Part shown: positions 11,148-22,900 of the stretch, in pieces
How the letters are laid out: each line of letters starts with the position of its first letter
How positions within the stretch are numbered: the stretch's first letter is position 1
Assembly (NCBI GenBank): GCA_018857735.1
Contig: JABMCL010001461.1
Coordinates: 125,001 to 189,000, forward strand
Origin: Alviniconcha marisindica
Taxonomy: Eukaryota; Mollusca; Gastropoda; Provannidae
Direction: 5' to 3'
DNA: 64,000 nucleotides
Made by a program: the position numbers and the translations under genes
Notes under the pieces: model-generated
The model's input: the letters and a program-made list of their open reading frames with translations, nothing else
What the model was told of the DNA's origin: nothing
Databases searched by the model: none

Positions 11148-12107
11148 TTTGTTTTTGTTTTTCAAAGGACAGTTCATGAAAAGCATTTTCATTCTCATTC
11201 ATTTTTAATCTCCTCATACTACCATACGAGTATAGTACTAATCAGAGTATTTTTGCAGCAGTGTTCTGGCACAAGTTTAATGCTTTAACCCCAAGATGTT
11301 AAAGTATATTCACATGCACGCACACACACACACACACACACACACATGCACACAACAACGAAAAATCACAAAATAATACTCAAAAAAGCAGTCAAAGTAC
11401 ACACGAAACAACAAACGAAAAATCCAACAACGACTAGTCAAAAAATAATACTCAAAAAAGCAATCAAAATAACTAACAAAAACAGAAAATAACAAAATTG
11501 TGAAGTATGGACTTTGAAGCAGGCATTGTCACTCACACTGTGTCCTTGATATTATCATGATAAAATGACTACTATCAAATTAAAAAAAATTAAATCCGGA
11601 AGGCAGAGATCACTATGACTAAAGAATCTTTGGCAAATGATAAACCTACAGATAAATAATAATAAACATAAAACAATGGAAAAGTACATGAAGCAAAACG
11701 GTTAAACAGAAAAAGCCAATCTGAAACTTCAATCAATAAAGCATGTAATTCAACTGCATACATACACACACCCAACAAAACAAAACAAAATCATCAAAAG
11801 TGACAGACGTCACCGACAACACAGCTACAAAACGTGAAATCAAAAATGTAGGATTATAATATAAAACTGAATCTTGTGGTTACTAGTACCATGGCCGTAC
11901 AAATTCATAGTGGTCAGTTCTTCATTGCACTCACTTATGCCTCAGAGTCTGTTGAGATAGAGCCAGTTCAAATGTCTCAATACGACAAATCAACCCATAA
12001 GTAAGCAGACAACCAGCATCTCTCAGCAGTGCTAATACAGGGGAAAAGCCAATGCTCACTTCTGATACATTCTTGGCTGTTTGCTCAGAACACAAGGCCC
12101 AGTTCCT

Positions 12108-12580
12108 GGGGCGGGGATAGCTCAGTGGTTAGAGCGCTGGACTCGTGACTGAAAGGTCGCGGGTTCGAATCCTGCAGGAGCGGCGGGAGAATTTTCTTCT
12201 CCATGGTCGACTTTCTGTGCTGACTCTTATTTTGGTATCTGTTCCACCCCGTGTTACCGCAGTAGCACGTAAAAGATCCCGGTCATTTGCCAAAAGTGCA
12301 GATGGCAGGTTACAGCTAAACACGCATACACCTTACGTATGTGGCTTTGCATGAAGTGACATGGTGCATGGTTGAATGGTGTACACAGAACTTGCGCCGA
12401 GACGACTGCAGTTTCATGTGGCACCAGCCATGCCAGCGCTCTAAGTACACCACTTTGGTGGATATTCAAAATACGCGCTATAAGAAGCTAGTCACTCATG
12501 CAGAACCACATGCAAGCGCAGCGAGTCTGCTCAAGAGAGCGGAGAATAGCGCTATATAAGCGATCATCATCATCATCATC
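12108..12580 (+). mobile_element. Full-length tRNA-derived SINE, family B
   Basis: It has a complete pol III head with A box (GGATAGCTCAGTGGTTAGAG) and B box (GGTTCGAATCC). A body of about 380 bases follows, then a TAGCGCTATATAAGCG end and an (ATC)n tail. This is the best reference copy of the family in the window. Other copies lie near 32.7-33.1, 33.7, 34.4, 44.1-44.7, 45.0, 59.2 and 61.8-62.3 kb. Confidence 0.9.
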
Positions 12581-12866
12581 CTGAGCATCTGAAATTGGCA
12601 CAACACTGTGATGGAAGAACGCGCTCTAAAATTCCCCACCATCTCTCTGTAAGAGTAAGTAACTTGGTGTTTTACGCCCAGTCAACCGTTATGGAGTAAC
12701 GCCCCACAATAGTATGGTTTCCTTGCATTCAAATTTGGAAAGAAAGAGCCTCTTTTGGGACAATTATCCGAAGAAACTCGTGCTTATCAATAAAAGTTGG
12801 TGACCTGAGGGAGCTGATGCTCTGGGTGGAACAGACAACAAAACGGACCCCCCTCCCTCCCCCCCG

Positions 12867-13025
12867 CACGAAAAACATCAACACACACACATAAGGGAGT
12901 TAATTAGCATTCAAAAGAAATCACACAAGCAAAACAACCAAGACTTGAGTCACCTGTTGTTATGCTTGTGTGATGTCTTTTGAGCGCTGACTAACTCCCT
13001 TGTGTGTTGATTCTGCACAAGCATT
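12867..13025. mobile_element. Hairpin MITE, family H
   Basis: This is a near-complete palindrome. The left arm (ACATAAGGGAGTTAATTAGC, then ATTCAAAAGAAATCACACAAGC) pairs with the right arm (GCTTGTGTGATGTCTTTTGA through CTAACTCCCTTGTGTGT). The arms are about 55-60 bases with a short loop at about 12,945. Related copies lie at 13,264-13,425 and 60,585-60,838. It has no coding capacity. Confidence 0.75.
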
Positions 13026-13263
13026 CTGGGCCTCGGACTGTTTCAGATTTTTTAGACGTAAAATTTATTTTAAAATTATTTTAAAGATCACCCTTTTTGA
13101 GCCAGTAGATTTCATTGTTCCCAAATGTGCCATTTTACACTGAAACCAGAGACAAGGCAGAGTAGTCGCCCTTGGCCACCAAGCCCCTCGCTCTCACGTG
13201 CTAAACTGCTGATGACGCCCCCTTCCACGCTTACATGGCACAGGAATAGGAAAAACAGCAGTG

Positions 13264-13425
13264 TAATGAAAGCCAATAAGGATGTACCTCTGGTGGAGTT
13301 TATGTACCTTGTATTTGCACGCATGCCAGGTGAGAGTTACTGCAGGGGACTCAGGTCTTTGTTGTTGTACTTGTGTTATGTACCTCGAGCAGTAATTAAC
13401 TCCCTTGCGTGTTGATAATGAAAGC
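13264..13425. mobile_element. Diverged copy of hairpin MITE family H
   Basis: The right end TAATTAACTCCCTTGCGTGT is preserved at about 13,393-13,412. The internal part (GCCAGGTGAGAGTTACTGCA, then GGTCTTTGTTGTTGT) matches the copy at 60.6-60.8 kb. The left end is decayed. Confidence 0.55.
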
Positions 13426-13607
13426 CAAGTTAAGCATGATCGTACATGGATGGGTGACACTTTTCAGTGATCGGCTTTGCATCCACCGTGGAGATTTCTC
13501 TTGTGTCCAATTCTGTGCAGACTCTACAAAAAGTCTGTTGGCTGAGACTCTAAACCAAGGTCCCCTTTGACTGAACATGTGTGCAAACGAAAGATCACAC
13601 AGGCTGG

Positions 13608-13839
13608 TTAACCCCTTCACTGCCATGATGTCATTGAAAACGACAAATAAAAAATGCGAAATTTCAAATCCTGAAGCCTTTTTGTCTTCTTTTTCGCACT
13701 GGCATGTGAAAGGATTTTTATTAAAACGAGTAACACGGAAAGTAGATGTGTTATAGGACCAGAAGATATACTCTTTTTAGGCGCGTCCGTGAATCTTTCA
13801 ACCCAGAAATTTTACAAGCTGGGGCAGTGAAGGGGTTAA
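13608..13839. mobile_element. piggyBac-type MITE with TTAA target duplication
   Basis: TTAA at 13,608-13,611 and at 13,836-13,839 flank perfect 13-base terminal inverted repeats (CCCCTTCACTGCC and GGCAGTGAAGGGG). TTAA duplication and termini beginning CCC are the established signature of piggyBac elements. The 224-base interior has no transposase. The flanks match the repeat near 63.5-63.6 kb, which keeps a single TTAA and so serves as an empty site. Confidence 0.85.
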
Positions 13840-14088
13840 ATATCCTGTAGTCCACGTCAGACTATAAGACTTTATTGGATTATAGAAACACACAAAAATT
13901 ATTTTAAAAAAACAAATAAAAAAACACCAGCCTGTACTAAAACATGTGAAGCACTATATATATATATATATAAGCTGTATAATAAATAATATAGTTCATG
14001 CTCCCCAGCCCTTGCAATAACACACACACCCAAGCATCTGCATTCAAAGCAAACGTTAATGTACAACACCACACTCTGTACTTCTGTA

Positions 14089-14327
14089 TTAACCCCTTCA
14101 CTGCCATGCTTGCTGTGCCGACCCTCTGAAAACGATCAATAGAAGTACCACATTTAAAACCATTAAAGCCTTCCCCCCAGGTCGAATGAGCATGTGAAAG
14201 GGCTTCTGTCAAACTGCACAGTATTTGAAAGTAGAGTTTTTATAGGACCATCCAATATACTGTTCGCAGGCATGTAGGTGAGCACTTGTCACTTTTCAGC
14301 TCAGAGATTTTACAGGCTGGGGCAGAA
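14089..14327. mobile_element. Second piggyBac-type MITE copy, right end degraded
   Basis: TTAA followed by CCCCTTCACTGCC opens this copy. The interior matches the copy at 13.6-13.8 kb (GCATGTGAAAGG, GTTTTTATAGGACCA, GATTTTACAGGCTGGGGCAG). The right terminus is lost after GGGGCAG, next to a poly-T run. It is non-autonomous and probably immobile. Confidence 0.75.
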
Positions 14328-14329
14328 CT

Positions 14330-15980
14330 CTTTTTTTTTTTTACTCAGGGCTAACGCAGCTGATGTTGGTAGAGTGTCCAACTAAAATGCCAGGCGCAGT
14401 ACTGCCATGGGTTCAAGTCCCCAATGCAGCCATAGCTTTTACTCCCAGAGTCAACTTCCCGTGCAGACGTGTCTTACAGTGTCCGTGCAGCCCCCGTGCG
14501 CAATTGCATGGATCAACATCTGTGCGCATGTTAAAAATCCCAAACACTGGCAGCCATACCAGTTTGGACACAGGAAAATACTGCACACACTGACAGGAAT
14601 GGGCAGTGCTCCTCTCGCGGCTGCTGGGCCTTACCCAGGTAAGGTGACCCAAATTTCCAGCAGGTGACAAAGAAATACTAAAAAACTCAAACACGTCTAA
14701 TACAAAAGTCTAACACCATTTTGCCTCGCTAAAGACAGATCTGCAAAAGCATGAATACCGCTGCTTTAATTAATAGCTCCACAACAACAGCCAAAGTATG
14801 AGATACACAACAGAAAACCATGTGATACACAACCGCCGAACTATGAATACACAACAGCCAAACTGTAAAATAAGCAGATAAATATTCAAGAAAACAAAAA
14901 CAAAAAAACAACAACAGTTTTTCACACCTGAACATGTACATTACTTAACAGCTAACGCAACCATTCAGGACTCCATACACTCATTCACAAATGCACACAG
15001 GCATGCCAGCACAGTTCCTCAGCTCAAGAAAGAAAGAAAAAGTCCAAACAAATTCAGGAGAAAAGCACTTCTGTGCACTCACCAAAATGTGATGTTTTAA
15101 ACAGAGCACATAAACGATAGTTTGAGAGCAAAATGAAAGTACTTCTATGCACTCAACAAACTGATGTTTTAAACAGGGCACACAAATGACAGTTTGTGAT
15201 GTTTTAAACAGGGCACACAAATGACAGTTTGAAAGCAGAATGATCAATATACACACGATATTCCAAAACCGACACTCCTTTCTTCAAGTCACGGAATCAG
15301 TGAATGCAATCTCGCATTAATTCAAAGCTGACAGAAGCGGCACACATCCTTGCAGTTTCAACACTGGTGGTTACAGCTACTGATCACAGCCTCATCCGGC
15401 AGAGTCAAATCAAAACTCAGTCAGCCAAGAGGGCAGTAATTAAATTACATTTCCAAACAAGAAGATCAAAGCAGAGGAAAACAAGAAGAGCTCTGTCGAC
15501 TCACATTCCAAAGCAGAAAATTAATACAGCACTCACTAGTTTTCACTCTCCTCTGACCTTGAAGTAGGTCAAACTCAGCAAGTTGGTGTACTCATGCACA
15601 TCCCAGCCAGGCTTATTATCAAGTAATTACCAAGGTCATCAAACTGGTATGAAAGTGTAAAGTGCAATGGAGGTCCTTAATATTATGCAGTTTCACATGT
15701 GGCACTTCAGACATCTGCTGAAAGACCAAGGTTAAGGTTTCTGCCATCGGTGGCTTATTTCTGTACACAACATGCCACGGTCACCAAAGACAGTTTGGGC
15801 AGGATCTTGTCTGTGCATGCAGAACCAGGGATCGTGCCAGACATTTTTCAAAGTGGTGTGACATCTATCAGGTGGTGAAAGTGGTTCATGGAAACCAGTC
15901 AGAGAATGACAGTAACCGGTCAGATACACGGCCGTCTATACCACTACTAAAGCTCTATCAGCAACCACACTGCTCCCTTC
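14330..15980. other. Intergenic stretch with a short tandem duplication
   Basis: A tandem repeat built on TGATGTTTTAAACAGGGCAC and AAATGACAGTTTG lies at about 15,090-15,240. No splice-bounded reading frame is recognised in the remainder. Confidence 0.5.
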
Positions 15981-15989
15981 CCTGTCTAA

Positions 15990-16130
15990 AACTCTCTCTC
16001 TCTCTTTCACACACACACACACATGTACGCACACATGCACACTCTCTCTCACACACACACAGTGACACACATACGCACATGCACACATACACACACAAAC
16101 CACACACACACACACACACACACACACAAC
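15990..16130. repeat. (TC)n / (CA)n microsatellite
   Basis: Alternating CT and CA runs. AT repeats follow at about 16,505-16,565. The 16,130-17,080 interval shows no gene. It contains a GGCAGGGAAAGGGTTAA motif at about 16,487-16,503 that resembles a decayed piggyBac-MITE end. Confidence 0.85.
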
Positions 16131-17084
16131 ATACCATATGCACACTCTCTCTCACTGTGCTGTTTTTGTTGTTGTTTTTAGAACTGGTCAAACAAAATAA
16201 GAGCTGGTACTTCCGACCGATATCCAATTTTCTTTCTGGTTTAAGCTGAAGCTCAGTGGAGGCTATCAATGGTACCATGTAAAGTTTCTAGGATCTTTCC
16301 TAAACAATCACTTTTCTTCCATCAGATTTACTCTGTTTAACTTTGAGTCTTTCAGATCTAAACATAATGCCTCAACAATTAATCACTTGTGCATGCACAA
16401 ACAGCTGGAGTTTGAACAGGGCATCCCAGGACGTCTTTTTTGGCAAGTGGGAAATGCTTCGCCATGGACGTCATATGACGTCACATAGGCAGGGAAAGGG
16501 TTAATATATATACATATATATAAGGGTTAAATTATATGGTATATATATATATATATATATATATGTATCAGCAGTATCATGCAAAGTTTTTAGGATCTTC
16601 CATAAACAGCCTCTGAGTCTGAGATAAAGCCAATGTTAGGTTTCTGACGCAATCCGCCACAGACTGAAAACCCCCCAGTTATTTCCCTTAGACCTTAATA
16701 CAGACATATATGTATATTATATATCAGTCCTGAACAGAATGATACTGTCCAAGCATGAAGTCGTAACAACAATGAGCCACGCAACGCTTGAACTCAAGAC
16801 AGGCTAGAACTGAACAATAACATCATAACTTTCCTAAGTTTCAGTTTGACGTTTTTCAACATTGCCGCAACATGAATGATGAATTAATAAGGTGAATTAA
16901 TTTAGTGAGTAATGCTGCTATGAACAAGTAAAGCTCAACAGAAGTTATTGGGATGAAACGACTGAAAAGCACTTTGATGGTATTAGCAGCTGGGAACATT
17001 CCAACAATAAATCACTTACAATAGCTACATGATAGATTAACATGATCATTACATAGCTTCCGACGATTTGTCATGTGAAGCAAC

Positions 17085-17103
17085 CCCCCCCCCCCCCCCC
17101 CCC
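17085..17103 (+). repeat. Poly-C tract
   Basis: A cytosine run of about 19 bases. A second C-rich tract lies at 17,216-17,236. Confidence 0.9.
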
Positions 17104-17374
17104 AAAAGCACACACACACAACAACAACAACAACTGTAGATACACTCTTATCCCCCATCACCCACATATTCTTCCCAAGAACAAAAAAGTTGTCAAACTT
17201 CATCAACAGTGATGACCCCCCCACCCCCACCCCCAACTGAACCGACATTGATAATAGTAATAGTATACACACACCTTACCTTTCCTCTTTTCTTCTGGCT
17301 CCAAATACCGGAAGCTGTTAAAACAAAGGTATGTGCACCCCCATGCCCCCCAAACTGAACTGACACTGATAATA

Positions 17375-17580
17375 CACACGCCTTTTCCTTTGATAATACA
17401 CACACCTTTCCTTTGACAATACACACACCTTTCGTTTGGTAACACACACCTTTCCTTTGATAATACACACACCTTTCCTTTGATAATACACACACCTTTC
17501 CTTTGATAATGCACACACCTTTCCTTTGACAATACACGCACCTTTCCTTTAATAATACACACACCTTTCCTTTCCTCTTT
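17375..17580. repeat. About 23-bp minisatellite downstream of PARG
   Basis: About nine copies of a TTGATAATACACACACCTTT unit ending in CC. It lies just past the PARG stop codon and could sit in the 3' untranslated region. Minus-strand open frames rich in KERCVYYQRKG are products of the repeat. Confidence 0.9.
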
Positions 17581-17698
17581 CCTTCTTGCACCAAATACCA
17601 GTAGATATTAAGACACAGGTGTGTGCATCCTCCCCACTCACCCAGATCATTGTTCAAGCAAGCAATGGCTTCCCCTAAGGTCGTACCACAAAGTTCCA

Positions 17699-17890
17699 TC
17701 ACGGCTGCATGAGCAAAAAGTCAAAGAGAGTCTGGGACGGGATGAAGCCATCCCCACCACCACCCCTCCCACTAGCATCCCCGCCCCAGTCAAACTCATC
17801 GAGGACGTCCACGCTGTAGGCTCTGACCGCCGTCATCAACTGTCCCACTGTCCAGCGTTGCTGCGACAACATCTCCACCACTGCCGGCAG
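17699..17890 (-). CDS. PARG: PARG terminal exon
   Basis: Acceptor TATGTTGCAG, 63 codons, then TGA at 17,701-17,699. It encodes [23 protein letters not shown], corresponding to the MHIFLTERKLTVGDVYKLLLRY helices (only part is quoted here as [12 protein letters not shown]). It ends [14 protein letters not shown], like human KLYPFIYHAV. The family's C-terminal tail is short here. Confidence 0.9.
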   Translation of the reverse strand: MPAVVEMLSQQRWTVGQLMTAVRAYSVDVLDEFDWGGDASGRGGGGDGFIPSQTLFDFLLMQP

Positions 17891-18597
17891 CTGCAACATA
17901 TTTATATGTTATGTATATATATATATATATAAATACATATATATACATGGATAAAACATCAGAATGAGAATGTGGGATTATTTTTAATTAAAGAGTGATA
18001 AAGAAGCATGTTTGGTAAGAACTATGCTTAGCAGTAGCAGTATTTTTATGCTTAGCAGTAATTTTAGTAAGAACTATGCATAGCAGTATTTTTATGCCTA
18101 GCAGTATTTTTAGTAAGAACTATGCCTAGCAGTATTTTTAGTAAGAGCTATGCCTAGCAGTATTTTTAGTAAGAACTATGCCAAGCAGTATTTTTAGTAA
18201 GAACTATGCCAAGCAGTATTTTTTAGGCAGAATTATGCCTAGCAGTATTTTTAGTAAGCACTATGCCTAGCAGTATTTTTAGTAAGAATTGTGCCTAGCA
18301 GTATTTTTTACAAAGGACATTGTTTATGTATCTGTATCCGTTATGTTGCAGCAACCATGTACGCAGGTCATGCACACACTGTGCATGATGATCATAGCCT
18401 GTTTTTACCTTGCAAACCATAAAAAAAGATTTAAAAAAGAGAGCAGCGCCTCTGCAATAGAAAGGGGGAGGAGGGAGGGGGCAGTGGGGTGGGGCAACAA
18501 CACAGAAGCTGCGCAAGGTTTCAACAGATATATTTTATATGGAGAACAACACACAGACACATCATCCAATCTCACTCCTCTGTTCCCCCCAAACCCC

Positions 18598-18628
<31 letters not shown>

Positions 18629-19838
18629 ACAAACACATACATCACTACACTGACAAACATGCCCTTACACTTAACAACAAACTCGCACATGTATCCATGC
18701 CCACCCAAACCCAAACATCCCTACCCAAACCCACACTTTCCTACCAAAACTCAAACATCACATCCCTACTCAAACCCACACATCCCTACCCAAACCCAAA
18801 CAACATGCTATCCAAACCCAAACATCCCTACCCAAACCCAAACATCCCCATCCAAACCCAAACATCATGTTATCCAAACCCAAACATCCCTACGAAACCC
18901 CACACATCCTTACCAAAACCCACACCCATACATCCCTACGTAAAACCCATATATCCCTACCCAAACCTGCACATCCCTAACCAAATCCAAACCCATACAT
19001 GTATACTAGTAACTGACTTAAAATGTAAATCTACCCAAACCTGCATATCCCTATCCAAATCCAAACCCATGTATACTTAAATCAGTAAAGGACTTAAAAT
19101 GTTAATCTACCCAAACCCATGCATCCCTGTCTGACCCAAACCCACACATCTAGCTAAATCCAACCCAAGCACACTAAATCAGTAAATGACTTAACATGTC
19201 AGTCTACCCAAACCCACACATCAAGCTAAATCCAACCCAGACACGTTAAATTAGTAAATGACTTAAAACATCAATCTACCCAAACCCATGCATTCTTAGA
19301 CTCTATCCAAACCAACACTAACTGTATGCAATATGGTGACCTACTCTGTACACTAAATCAGTAAATGACTTAAAACACCAATCTACCCTCTGCACACTAA
19401 ATCAGTAAATGACTTAAAACGACAATCTACCCAAACCTACACATCCCTAGTCCTTATCCAAACCCGCACTAACACTGTATGCAACATGGATGACCTACTC
19501 TCACCAACACCTGTGCCGAACTGGCAAAGCTCACCTGTTGCAACCTGGGGTCACCAAAGGTGAAGTAGAGGAGTCGAGGGGCGCGCGCCAGACTGGCAGC
19601 CACCCACTGCAGCACCACCTTCAGGTAGGGGTCGCCGCAGAATGCCCCACAGCCCCAGTTGCCACTGGCAATGGCCCGACACCCTGGCACCAACTGCAGC
19701 ACAGACCCAGGTCTCCTCATCAGGATTTCAATTGTAACTGTGTCACTGGCTCAGAATCACATTACATATATTGTAAATTTATCTTAAGTTTAAGGTCTGG
19801 AAAAATCTAAAGCAAAGTGCCTGTGTTCACATACAGTG

Positions 19839-19906
<68 letters not shown>

Positions 19907-22900
19907 AACACACACACAGATTCACACATGCACACACACACACACAGATTCACACATGCATACACACACACACTCACACACACACATACACACACACACA
20001 CAACACACATGTACACACACACACACAAACATGCACACACACGCACGCACACACACACACACACACATACATGCACGCATGCACACGTGCACACACATAC
20101 ACACAATAGGAAAAAGAATCAAAACATACAAAATGTCAAGAACTTGGTCATTTTTGCTCAAAAGTCACTCACTGTCAATTGTTATAGTGTTAATAATCTA
20201 ACATAATATTGTCAATGTCATCGTTTCATGTCCAGTTAAAAGGCATCCACTGATTCACTGCAATAAGTTTGCAAAACTAGATAAAATCTTTCTGTCTTCA
20301 TTCTGTCTGCTACAGATTCCAGGCCTGTTTACACTCCGAAACAGTCAAACACAGATAAGAGCACACTTTAAATTTTGGGTGTATTTGTTTTAGAAAAGTT
20401 AGAGTATTATTAACTGCTATTATTTTCAGTTTTTCGCAACAGACCAGAGACATGTACAGGATCAACAATACTGGCAGCATGCAGAAGATCTGGAAACAGA
20501 AGACTTCACTTGTTCCCTCACTGCTTTGGCACTTTCTCCATAATTCTTTTCTGTTTTATTTTGTTCTCAGTGAAAATAATCTGAAAATAATTTCAACATG
20601 GCTTCCAGAAAAATGGCAAATGCTCATACTTTGCAGCAGAGATACAATCCTTGCTTTGAACTGCCCTAGAATTCAGTGCTGAGAGTTCACAAAACACAAT
20701 ACAGAAATGGACACTATGGAGGCAGGAGGTCACAAGTCTTACATATATATGTGCCACCAAAATATTCCAGACTGGAAAATAAACAAACCGCAACAGAGGT
20801 CTAGAGACATTTATGGCCAGATTTATTTTTTAATTTCCTGGAGGGCATGCCTTCTTGTGCAGGAGGCTAGGTCCCTTCTAAAGCTTAAGATCACTTTCAG
20901 AACAGATTCTGGGATGCACTGTCACCAGAGTTTCCGCTGTACCTAAAGCGGTGCAAAATCACAACACGACATCAATTTTAAGGATTCAAAACTCACTCAC
21001 CCGTAGCTGAGCTAAACCAAACTCCTCAAACACATCTGACAGGATGACGTCAGCCAGGTTTCCTGCATATGCCTCAACTCTGTCATAGGACACATCCAGT
21101 GCATCCTGAAAGTCAGTCAGACGATCCTCCAGGGACCTGGCCGTCAGGTCGTTTGAGCTCACAGAGAAGTCAAGCTCGGAGTCCGACACAGACTTGGGCT
21201 TGCCTCTTCGCCGGCGCCGGATGCTGCCACTGGCAGAGGCAGTGGCTGCAGTGATTCTGGCCGATTTGAGCATCGCTGCACGGAGGATCTGGTCAGCGAG
21301 GTTCTCAGAGAAGATGTTGATGTCTCTGTCTTGCTGAGTCATCTTCTCCCCGTCATCACACAGCAAGCCAACAGCCTGCTGAAAGATGGTTGTGGTGACG
21401 AAGTCAGCATAGTCCTCCACCTCGTCCACGCTGTAGTGGCGCTGGACGAGCTCCATCTGCTCCTGGAACTCGTGACCCACGCGGCGCGGGATGGGGAACC
21501 AGTATTCCGTTTCTGAGCTGTCGGACTTCCACAAGCGAGCTTCCCGGCTGTGGTTGCCCTTTGAGCGCCGGTGCCTGGGGCTGGTGGTGGCTTGGTTCAA
21601 AGTGAAACTCGAGTTCAACAACTCGCTCTCAAATGTTGCCAAGGTGGTGTCACGAAAACCGCTTAAGCTGCTGCGGCGCGAGCCGGTCGTGCTGGTGGTT
21701 GACTCGGAATCCACCAGGTAAAGTTGCGGCACGGACGTGTCAGCAGTGATGAGCTCCTGAGCAAAGCGGGACAGCACCGGGTCCTTGAAGCCACACGAGC
21801 TACGTCGCCGAGACAATGATATGCTGTCCAGGGAGCCCCGCCGCCATGAATCCACCATGATGTTCTGAAGATCGTCGTCAGTGCGGGCATTTTTGCGCCG
21901 CCTGTCCTCGGAGCTGTCAGCGTTGTAGCCGCAGCAGCTGGTGTTGAAGGCTTGCAGGGACAGCGTCACACTTCGCTGGCATGGTTCACTGCTTCTGCGC
22001 TCGTAACTCTTCACAGTTTGACGGCTTTCCACCTTGACGAATGCATTAGTGAGGGTTTCACGACTCAGCCGCTTCGACAGCCAAGAGAAGCAGGGAGACT
22101 GGGAGCGAGTGCGTCGAGGACTTGTGGCGCCCCCATCGGCAGCCCCTGTCACAGCTTTGCTTTGAGCATGGCTCTCGCTCACCACGTTGCCCTTTTCCGA
22201 GGCCCCAATCACCGCAGCGGCCGTTTCGCAGCTCCCTCTGGAGATGATGCTCTCGTACTTTCTCCCCTGATAGTAAAAAGACGAGGCACTCCCCTGAAGG
22301 CTCCGCAACTCCGACTGACTCAGGTGGTCGGGCAGAGACTGGAACACCTGGCTGACGATAGCAGCAGCGGCACGATAGCAGTCCAGGTTCAAGTCTTGGG
22401 AGGCCCAGCCGGCAGCAGCGCCTTGTTCTGACGTTGCTCCCTGGTCCAGCCCTTCAGGGTTTGTTTGACGGTGAGCCGCCGCAGCCAGTCCAGAAGTCTG
22501 CCCAGCACTGGGAACTGACGGCACAGCACCAGAGTCTGATGGCACAGAGGGGGTCTTCCCTTCGCTCGATGATGACCACCGACGACCGAGCGAAAGGTGA
22601 GGTTTAAAAGCACCAGGTTTGGGGTCTTTGACCAGAGAATCCGAAGTGGGCCAAACATGCGTGGCGTCAGCAGGTCTATCGCTACTATCACAAAGTGCTG
22701 AAGTGGTTTGGCTGGCTTCTTTAAGTACTGGGGTGGCATGAGGGGGGCGACTGGGAGCCTGAGACACAGGGTAGGGGCTGGGACGAGTCTCAGTCTTCAC
22801 TGAGCAAGACTTTGGAATGCTACTGGTTGCCGTGGCAACGAAAGACAATGATGATGACAAAGATGCTGACGAGGAGGATGTTTTCTCAACATCCCTCTCA

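Noticed and set aside
18690..19000. Interstitial telomere
   Set aside because: The CCCAAACCCAAACATCCCTA units are irregular and do not match TTAGGG or another canonical telomere repeat.
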